Origin: Linnemannia schmuckeri
Taxonomy: Eukaryota > Mortierellomycota > Mortierellomycetes > Mortierellales > Mortierellaceae
Assembly (NCBI GenBank): GCA_029449235.1
Contig: JANATG010000008.1
Coordinates: 2,542,001 to 2,606,000, forward strand
Direction: 5' to 3'
Length of the DNA stretch: 64,000 nucleotides
A program made the translations under genes and the position numbers. The notes under the pieces were generated by a model. It saw only the letters and a program-made list of their open reading frames with translations, searched no databases and was not told the origin of the DNA. Below, piece by piece: positions 55,678-64,000 of this stretch. The stretch's first letter is position 1; each line of letters opens with the position of its first letter.

Positions 55678-55697
55678 CTCCACGTCACGACGTGGAG
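55678..55697. repeat. Perfect hairpin palindrome with ACGTCA core
   Basis: CTCCACGTCACGACGTGGAG: nine-base arms around AC. It includes an ACGTCA, bZIP/CRE-like half-site; a regulatory role is only a possibility. Confidence 0.6.
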
Positions 55698-58495
55698 GTA
55701 AATCTTTTGGAGAATAATCGACACCCTCGTTCTCTCCACAGGGGCAATAAGCAGGTGCACTCGGAAGGGGAGGCGGGGCTCTTAGGATTTCAGGTCCAAA
55801 CCCAGATACAGAAAAAAAAAAACCCCCCCTCCGATCTCCCCTCGGAGCCCTTCCACTTCCAACCTGGCGCCATTGTTTTATGGATGGCGCAAGCCCGAGA
55901 GAGGAACCGATCTCGCTTCAATTCTCCCCTCATTTTTTACTTTGCCGTGTGAGGTGCTGCAAGGAACAGATTGGCAACTACCCGCGCTTTTCATTCAATA
56001 ACAATTCTGCCATTCACAATCTTATGTTTTGTGGCCCTCTGGCTTTTGAAGCTTTTTTTTCTTTCGCTTTGCCTGTACTATGCAAAGGTTCGCTGGCCTT
56101 GTTCCTGACAAACACTCAATTTCCAGCAAACCGGTTGTAAAAATTGCTTGTTCCGTTTTACCTTCTTTAAGCTTACTCCCATCATGCCTCTTTTCCTTGC
56201 TTCCCCGGCACATTCAGGGTAAATTTTTACCGGGATTAGCTTTACACGTTAAAAAAGAAGCTAGCAAAGAAACCAGTGAGATGAGGAGGACAGGGGCAGG
56301 ACAGGGAGTGAGAGATGACTAGGAGGGCAGTAGGAGGATCTTGGTAAAATAATGCTGTACAGTCGACAAAAAAGAGATCGTCCCTCTATTTCCTTCTTCC
56401 CTTCACGAACAAAGGGGAAAAGGAAAAGAGTCAGAAACATCAAGGAAACCAGGTAGAGTAGGAGGGGTAAGCAGGGATAAACTGCAGCTAATTAAAAAAA
56501 AAGATGAACAAGCAGAAGCTCGGTGCTTGTGTCTTTATATGCCTTCCCCTTCTTTTGGTCAACCATCTAAATCATCCGATGTGTGCCTTGTGCTCACCTA
56601 ACTAGTATTTGCCACCCTTTCCTCTGACTCTTTTGCCTGCCGACGTAAAGATTAGCCGAGTAAAGACGTTTTGTATGCTTTGACACTAACGCACTCAGTG
56701 ACCCTCCGCCTTCTTTGTTCTTTGTTTGATGTCGTTCTTCTTTTGTCATATAGTGCAGAAGGGTGTAAAACACGTTGATTGTCGTCTTCTCCGTCTTTTC
56801 TTTCTCTCATTATTCTCCTTGTAGCCCCTGTCTTCCTTGGGGGTTTGAATGATGGGTGACTGATATGACTTTTCGGGCCACGACGAAACTGCGGCTATTT
56901 GTGTGTGGTTTTCTCTATCATTACTCCCATAGAGAATATTCCATGGTACCAAAAATTGATCGTGGGCCTCAACAAAAATTGAGCCATGGGTGCCACTTCA
57001 CTGGACAGGGCGCCATGTTGGGCGCGAAAATATCACCGAGGGGATAGATGCATCATGGTGTACTTTTAAATGAGGAAGTTTATCGGGTTGCATTGGCGCG
57101 GTTGGGTTGTGACATACATCACTTTCATCGATTTACAACTGTACAAACACCACAAGAATAAGGAAGGTGCAATTGGAACAAAAAGGAAGGTGTTCGTCCA
57201 TTGGGACTGACTTGTGATCGTTTGGGTTATTGTTTGTTTGTGTATGAGATGGGCACCTGGACAACAAAGTTTTTTTCTTCCATATTTTGTTTTTTGTTTT
57301 TTTTTTTGAGTAGTCGCGCGGCACAACTTATTCCCTTGAAATCGCTTTTGAATCGTGTAAAGCAATGAGATCGCCTATTCCCTCTCGCTCTGACATCCTA
57401 AACAAAATATATCACTCTGGCCAACACAAGCAGAATAAACAAGCATTCGTCATGCCCTAAGAACTCGTACAGGCAATCCAGCGTCATTGGCGAAGGATAA
57501 AAAGAAGCTGCGCTGTTAGTGACTTGGTGTTGCTTGCTTGTTGATATTGCTAAGGAGAGAGGCGCGGCTTTATATTCTATCCATCGTAATTTTGTTGACT
57601 CAAATCGGATACCAAGCAAAAATCAAAGGTAAAAAAAGCATGCAAATCAGTCATCCAGGTACTGACCCTTTCACTCCACCTTCTTTGCCTCTCGCAGTGT
57701 TGCCTTCCGTCGCGTTTCTTTTCCAATCGTTGTTTCTGTCTTCCTTTTTTTTTTCTCATCTTTCTTCTGCCTCTGCTCTGAATGTCCTGGATATACTCTC
57801 TTCAGTAGCCCATCCTCTCGATCACTCCAGAATACTCTTTGAAAAGCCCAATGGCGAGATAATAACTGTCAGAGTGAGTGAGATGAATAACCTTTTTAGT
57901 CTTTTTTATGGCCAAATAAGGTTGAAAGCAAGCGGGAGACAAAATCCAAAGGGACAAAAGGGACAAGAAAGGAACAAGGAGACTTGCTGTACCCCTATTG
58001 AAAAAAGTCTATTGATTGAAAGAGCAATGTCTTATTTTCGTGGAGGAGTCGCCTGAACTTTTTTCTTTCTTTTTTTCCTTCTCTCAATTCATTAGTCGAC
58101 AGGACGGATGAGTACATTAGCGATTGCTCATCGTTTTTGGACCTAGTGGTCTTCTCTTTCCCTCCTACACCCCTATTCTATTCAATCGACCCACCACCAC
58201 CCCTCTCTTCTCCTTCGACTCTCTTCCCCCTTTCTGACAAATGCAAAATGAATGCAGCCGGGTAGACGAATATCCGTCCACATATGTTCTCCTTCCTTTT
58301 CCTTCTCTCCCTATTGAATAACGCGAAAAATGTGTTCGTTCTTCAATTCAAACAATCTTTACTGAGCCTTCGCCATGAACCATTTCACAAGATATTTCCG
58401 AGATGTGGTACTTCCCCCCTACCCGCCCGCTTTGGTTTTTTGTTTTTTTTTTTTTGACAATGTTGTCTGTTCGCTCAGTGTCTAACTGCACAAAA

Positions 58496-58503
58496 TATAT
58501 AAG
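58496..58503 (+). promoter_or_regulatory. TATA-like element of the MFS gene
   Basis: TATATAAG, 217 bp upstream of the ATG at 58720, followed by a long C/T-rich leader. Confidence 0.4.
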
Positions 58504-58719
58504 TCTCCACCCTTGATTCTTCTTTTCTCTTTTTCTTTTTCATTTCCTCTTCACCGACTTTGTCCTTCACCTCTTCATCCTCCCCCCTCCTTCCTCTTCT
58601 CTTATCTTGCTTCCCTCAAGAGGCATCTGTCCATTAGTTGTTGATTAACAGAATATTCCTACCCTTCCTCCAGTCATCTTCTTCTTCCTTCCACGCCATC
58701 AACCGTATCAAACAACACA

Positions 58720-60742
58720 ATGACTGATAAGCAAGAGTACATTGAAGAGACAGTCGCTTCACCCGCCGCCTCGAACAGCGACATCTCGGGCACCATTGCT
58801 GAGAACCTCCACCAGAGTCTCGACCACGAGACCAGGGAGCAGGCAGCTCTCGATATCGAGATGGCCAAGGCCAGAAAGTCCACCCAGGAACCTCCTTCGA
58901 GACGTTGGATTGTCCTTGCTACTGCCACCCTTGGTGCCCTTTTTGTCTCCCTCCAGGGCTCTGCCCTTATTGTCGCCCTTCCTGATTTGATGAAGCACCT
59001 CAACGTAAGTTTTGCCGACAGTGTGTGCTTTTCATTTCTTTTTCCTCCTTTTTCTGGGAAATGAAATCATTGACACTGACAGATCATCCATTTACTTCAT
59101 CCATATAGATTGATTTCGCGACCATTATTTGGGTCCTGTTGACATACACCTTGGCCATTACTGCCGCCGTCCCCCTTTTGGGTTACGTTGGAGATGCAGG
59201 CTTCCGTGGCATTCGGTAGGTACCATAAATTAACAGCCATTTCGGCTGGCTCTTCCGCGGAAGCATTGGCAAATTGTATTATGAGCATGTTGATGTTCTT
59301 TCCTTCCATCCATGCATGCCTCCAAACCACAATCGATACAAAGTTTTTAACCTTTTGTACCTTTTATGCTTTGCTCATCGCCTCTTCACACGTGCAGCTG
59401 CCGCATGTTCAACGTTGGTTTCCTGATCTTCACCTTGGGTTCCCTACTCTGCGGTCTTTCTCAACCCAAATACAACGGTTACGACATGTTGGCCTACCGT
59501 GTCATTCAGGGTCTCGGTGGTGCCCTCCTTTTCTCCAACTGTTTCGCCGTTGTCGCCGATAAGTTCTACCCCTACAACCAGGTCGGGCTTGCCAGTGGCA
59601 TCATCAACATTGCCTTTGCTGCCGGAACCATTCTCGGACCTGTCATTGGAGGTGCCACGGTCAAGGCCAGCTGGAAGTGGGTCTTCTTCTTCAACTTGCC
59701 CTTTGGTGCCCTCGGAACCGTTGCCGGATTCATGTTCTGCCACGACACCATCTACCCCAACGTCCAGTACGCGTCCTTCCGCAAGATTGTCAAGTCCTTC
59801 GATTACACTGGCTTCATCTCCTTGACCACTAGCATCGGTCTCCTCTTTGTCGTCGTCGTCTCGGCTCTCTTCCCCAACGGCAAGGTCTCTGAGAACAGCA
59901 CTTTGATCGGCATGGGTGTTGCCTTTGGCGTCCTCTTCATTGTCTTTATCGTTCAGGAGACCTTTGTCCGTGGCGGCAAACGTTTCAACCCTCTGAAGGC
60001 TCCCTTCATGGACTTCCGTCTGTTTGCCAACCAGGTTTTTAATAACACCGTCGTCCTTGGTGGTCTTGCTGGAGGTGTCGCCCGTACCAACTTGACCTTC
60101 TCGTTCATCTTCTTCTTCCAGGGCCCCTATTCCAAGGACCCACTCATGGCCGGTATCTTGTTGATTCCCTTTGGTCTCGGTATCATGTTGGCCGGTATGC
60201 CCTCGGGCAAGTTGGCTGATACCCTTGGATTCCGTTACCTCTGCCTTGCCGGTCTCGCCTTGGCCTCACTCGCCACCTTGATCATGCCCATTGTCATCAA
60301 GCCCGACACCAACACTTGGATCATCTCTCTCCTCTTGCTTATCAACGGTCTCGGCTGGGGTCTCTACTCCTCCCCAGCGGCCTCGATCTCGATCCTCTGC
60401 ATCTTGCCCCAGCAGCGTTCGTCTTCGTCCTCGCTCCGTATCATGTTCACCATGGTCTCCCAGATGATTGCCATTGTCATCTGCTTCAAGGTCATTATCT
60501 CGGGCATGCCCCCAGAGGCTGTCCAGGAGCTGTTCATCAACGGTGGTGGTATTGACCCTAAATACTTGGACTCGTTCATGCACGGCTGGAAGATTGTCTG
60601 CTGGATCACTTTTGCCATCACCCTTGTCTGCACCATTGCTGCCTGGTGGCTCCCACTCCGCCCCGTCATTGCCCACGAGGCAGAGGAGTCTGCTGTCTCG
60701 AGCTCTGTCGATGTCACCACCGTCGCCGTTGAGTCCAAGTAA
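58720..60742 (+). CDS. MFS transporter, DHA2-like (drug:H+ antiporter type)
   Basis: Three exons: 58720-59004, 59109-59215, 59398-60742; 578 residues, the size of 14-span DHA2 carriers. A hydrophilic N-terminus of about 60 residues precedes the first span (WIVLATATLGALFVSLQGSA). Motif A region: LGYVGDAGFRGIRCRMFN. Motif C, typical of antiporters: GTILGPVIGG, followed by WKWVFFFNLPFGALG. Hydrophobic segments continue to about residue 555. Family knowledge predicts proton-coupled export at the plasma or vacuolar membrane; the substrate cannot be deduced. Codon use is strongly biased to C-ending codons, suggesting high expression. Both introns are about 100-180 bp and keep phase. Confidence 0.93.
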
Positions 60743-61284
60743 ACAGGAATCGACTGCAACAAATCGTATATATTTCAGCATTTTAGACAGTTGCTTTTTT
60801 AGAGCGACTGTGCCATACCATAATACTCCGCCCTATCCACACGTCTTCTCTCCAGCATCTCATTAAACAAAAGAAAAACATAATAATAACATACACATCC
60901 ACCTTCTCCCGCGTGTCGCGTCATTCGTTTCGCATCAATATCATCAGTGCGTTTGATGCTGAGAACTGCTGAGACCTTGATATCTGTTTTGTGTCATGTG
61001 ATAAATGGTGGCCTTGGCGTCCATCCCCTTCAAATGACTTCAATTTACTCTGTTTGCGTTTATTCGTCCCTCCTTTCTTCCCTCCTTTCCCTTCTCTCCT
61101 TGCTTGTTGTACCTCACATCACTTCTAAAAGTTAGAAAAGGAAGACACATATTCTCTTTCCTCGACACCGCGTCCTTGTCTTCTTTTTTCTACACACACT
61201 TACACAGCATAAGCCTGCAACAATACCCAACACTTTCTTTCCCGCCAAAAACTATCAAACAAACAAACACAAAAAAACATCAAC
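60743..61284. other. Intergenic
   Basis: 3' flank of the transporter and a pyrimidine-rich leader of the makorin-like gene. Nothing else is seen. Confidence 0.5.
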
Positions 61285-63081
61285 ATGAGCACCAGACCCT
61301 GTCGGTTCTTCCTGGTAGGCACATGCAGGAATGGAACTGGTTGTCGCTTCTACCACGAAGGCTTCTCAGGGCTTCCACGTAATGTTCTCACCGGAGATTC
61401 GGGCATGTCGTTCTCAACAAGTGCACAACAGAATGGCACAACAACAACACCATCAGCAAACGGTGGGCGAAGCACATCTGGAACCTCCTCAGCGTCACTA
61501 TCGTCGGCTTCTGCTTCGAGTGGCTCTGAAATACAAACACCCACTTCTTCAACCTCTTCTCCGTCTCCTGCATCATCATCAAGCACACGTCCGGCCTATG
61601 CTGCATCACGACCTTGCAATTGGTACATGGCTGGATACTGCCTTCGAGGGGATAACTGTTGGTTTTCGCACGATCGTGCCGTCATCGAAGGAAGATCTCG
61701 AGGGAGCGGCGGCGCAGAGGATGGAACAACAACTAGCCCTGGAGAAGCGAACGGCGAACTTACTTCTTCAACTGCGGATGGGACTGCAAGTGCACACAAC
61801 AACAAGAGCGACGAGGATGAAAACGAGGACCACAAATGCGCCATCTGCTTTGAGATCCCCTCGACCTTTGGACTCTTGGGTAATACACAACGACCACCAA
61901 ACTTTCCAATTTTGATTTATTTGTTTTCTTTGTTTTCTGTTTTTGTTTGTTTGCCCCTGTCCTTTCGCACATTTTAATTTCCTAACAGGCGAGCACTCTT
62001 CATCCAATGTCTTGCCACCCTTTTGGTGCCATTATTATTATTAGTGTCTTGCAATCATGCCTTCTGTCTGACATGCATCCGCACCTGGAGATCAAAAAAT
62101 ATCGAGCAGGACATGCGGTCTTCAGAGCAGGACCGAACATCCGTGACAAAGGCATGTCCCAACTGCAGGACCCAATCTCTCTTTGTCGTCCCCTCGTCTT
62201 ATTTTCCTTCAACACCCGAACAAAAGGAAGCCATCATCCAGAACTACAAAGTCGTCAGTGCGAGACGGCCGTGCAAGTACTTCAAGGAGTCTGGCGAACG
62301 TCATTGGTGCCCCTTTGGCGACGACTGCTTTTTTGCTCATCTTGATGTTCGGGGTCAGCCCTGCAAGGTCAACCCTCAATCGAACCCACGACTCAATCGA
62401 CGACGCGATCGATACGGCTTTGGTGGTGGCGGCATTGGCGGTGGCAGGAACCTGTTCCGCCGGCGTGTAGGATTTGATGGCTTCGGGGGATACAGTGGCA
62501 GTTATGGCGGTGGAGGATATCGTTCGGCTGCGAGACAGCGTGCGCATCGAGAAATGATGGAGGATCTAGCTTATATTCAAATGTCGACCACCAATGTTGC
62601 CCACAACCATCTGGAACAGATTCAGGAACTATTGATGCAGCTTGCTCGACTCGGCGTAGATGACTCGAACTTCAATCCCCACGACCACACCCAGCTTCGC
62701 GCGCTCTCGGAGGTTTTCGAGGAGTATATACCTGGCGACCTGCGCGACGTTGTCCCGGGGGATTACTATGACAGGGATGATGGCGACGAGGAAGACGACT
62801 TTGATGAGGATGAGGATGAAGACGATTACGAGGACGAGGACGACTTTGAGGACGAGGATGAGGAAGAGGACGACGATGAGGATGCCGATTCAGAGACTAC
62901 TCTTGAACGGGACGAGCGTGAGGCCTACGAGGAGTTTGGCGATGACTTGTACTTTCAAACGCATTTCTTGTCGTCGACTCCTCCTCGAGCTCAACCGGCA
63001 GCTGCGCGCAACCCCATATCTGCTTATGACATTGATGCGTACCACGACCGCATCTGGGCCGAGTACGAGGACTACTACTAA
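61285..63081 (+). CDS. Makorin-like RING E3 ligase with CCCH zinc fingers
   Basis: Exons 61285-61879 and 62045-63081; 543 residues. Order: CCCH finger 1 (PCRFFLVGTCRNGTGCRFYH), a Ser/Thr-rich linker, CCCH finger 2 (PCNWYMAGYCLRGDNCWFSH), an acidic linker, a RING finger starting CAICFEIPSTFGLL and continuing VSCNHAFCLTCIRTW to ACPNCR, CCCH finger 3 (CKYFKESGERHWCPFGDDC, then FFAH), a Gly/Arg-rich stretch, a helical segment and a very acidic Asp/Glu tract before the C-terminus. The RING is completed exactly across the intron (FGLL-VSCNH). Makorins are RNA-binding ubiquitin ligases; that role is transferred from the family. The long Asp/Glu tract (about residues 430-485) is notable. Confidence 0.93.
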
Positions 63082-63345
63082 GCCCTTGTAGGCTTTGGCT
63101 GACATCGAGACCAACGTTTGCTTCTTTCCATCTTATCCTGCTCTTGACCCGCTTGCCTCCTTGCGCTCTTGTACACACCTCATCTCCTCTTTCAATAAAG
63201 CAAACAGACACCGGTTGAACCAAATGTACATACCGCACGTCGCTCTCTTTTCTTGAATATATATATGCGTGTAATTTATTACTGCCTCCTGCCTACTATG
63301 CTAGCACGCAGGAGAAAAAAAACAAAGAAACCAACCACGAGGCAT

Positions 63346-63901
63346 TTACTTCTTGGCCAACAAATCCTGTTCGGTATTGACGATTGTCCTGAAGCTTTCA
63401 ATGGTACCGGAGATATCATCGGCCTTGAAGATCGAAGTTCCCGCAACAATAACGTTAGCACCGGCTTTGGCAGCAGCATCAATGTTCTCGGGGGCAATAC
63501 CACCATCGACCTCGATATCCAGATCAGGGTATTTGGCACGGAGCTCCTTGACCTTGGGCATGCACTCTGCCATAAACCGCTGTCCTCCAAAACCGGGCTC
63601 GACAGTCATGACGAGACACATGTCCATCTTGTGGCCGAGGTCCATAACCGTGGAAATGGGGGTCTTGGGCTTGACAGCGACTCCGGCCTTCATGCCTGCG
63701 GCGTGGATCTTGTCGATGAGGGCAGAGGCGTCCTGGGTGGCCTCAATGTGGAAGCAGTAGAGAGATGCGCCGGCCTTTGCGAAATCGTCGACCCACTTTT
63801 CGGGGTGGGAGACCATCATGTGGCAGTCGAGGAAGGCGTTCAGGTGCTTTGACAGGCAGGAGATGACGGGTGCTCCGATCGTGATGTTGGGGACAAAGTG
63901 G
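63346..63901 (-). CDS. RPE1: Ribulose-phosphate 3-epimerase, 3' exon (5' partial)
   Basis: The last coding exon runs from 63901 to the stop at 63346. It begins two bases into a split codon after a CTAATTAG acceptor, so at least one upstream exon lies beyond the right end. It encodes HFVPNITIGAPVISCLSKHL, then HMMVSHPEKWVDDFAKAGA, VAVKPKTPI, MTVEPGFGGQRF and EVDGGIAPENID, the classical motifs of this TIM-barrel enzyme. It interconverts ribulose-5-phosphate and xylulose-5-phosphate in the pentose phosphate pathway, in the cytosol. The metal-binding His (HMM) and the catalytic Asp (EVDGG) are present; the N-terminal part is not visible. Confidence 0.95.
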
Positions 63902-64000
63902 CTAATTAGTTGGGTGATAGTTAGATAAAAGGAAGTTTGGTGAGGGGGTTTTTTGTTGAGATATTGGGTGTCTCGTTGATAGTGATATGAGACTGATAAC

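Larger units (their letters stand above)
54862..58719. other. Long divergent intergenic region
   Basis: About 3.9 kb between eS19 (-) and the MFS gene (+). It contains a 12-bp tandem repeat (55608-55644), a 20-bp palindrome (55678-55697), scattered pyrimidine tracts and a TATA element near the right end. A 172-codon frame at 57538-58056 has no recognisable features and is not called. Confidence 0.5.

Noticed and set aside
57538..58056. 172-codon plus-strand frame in the eS19-MFS interval
   Set aside because: Hydrophobic, pyrimidine-driven composition, no recognisable family, no promoter elements at a sensible distance.
1..64000. tRNA, rRNA genes, CRISPR arrays or complete transposons
   Set aside because: No GTTCGAATC-type T-loops with matching arms, no rRNA-like segments, no regularly spaced repeats and no transposase or reverse transcriptase frames were seen by eye; a dedicated scan was not possible.

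Overview
The window looks like a fungal nuclear genome, most likely an early-diverging zygomycete of the Mortierella type (Mucoromycota). The reasons are GT-AG introns of about 60-700 bp, pyrimidine-rich leaders, TATA boxes about 100-220 bp upstream of start codons, long A homopolymers, a NACHT-pentapeptide-WD40 (NLR-like) gene family, F-box/LRR-like genes and a makorin-type RING protein. The taxon is inferred from gene content, not from a database search.

Conserved housekeeping genes are interleaved with accessory islands. Left island (1-7132): the 3' part of an NLR-like WD40 gene, a dispersed repeat, then two tandem, broken F-box/LRR-like genes on the minus strand. Core block 1 (7868-19183): a 104-residue cupin (-), an 11-exon GTPBP1-type translational GTPase (+) with a 12-nt microexon encoding part of its P-loop, a six-exon acyl-CoA synthetase (+) and an eight-exon Ptc2/Ptc3-type PP2C phosphatase (-). 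Central island (20625-30060): four tandem paralogues of an unrecognised two-zinc-finger plus coiled-coil family in different states (intact, pseudogene, finger-deleted, stop-interrupted), then a gene desert with an Hsp70 relic and a dispersed repeat.

Block 2 (30919-47698): a 121-residue orphan (+), an HSPA12-like Hsp70-fold protein (-), a 518-residue coiled-coil orphan (+), a 4.5-kb gene-free stretch, and a roughly 1577-residue Ser/Gln-rich protein with putative membrane segments (+). Right NLR locus (48000-52745): a complete intronless NACHT-pentapeptide-WD40 gene, paralogous to the one at the left edge, bracketed by two copies of the dispersed repeat and followed by a 40-nt A tract. Core block 3 (53440-64000): ribosomal protein eS19 (-), a DHA2-like MFS transporter (+), a makorin-like E3 ligase (+) and the 3' exon of ribulose-phosphate 3-epimerase (-), whose 5' end lies beyond the window.

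Exon structures were derived by hand from splice consensus and reading-frame continuity, and the core genes close without conflict. The most noteworthy items are the tandem zinc-finger/coiled-coil array, the palindromic dispersed repeat associated with NLR genes, and the P-loop microexon.
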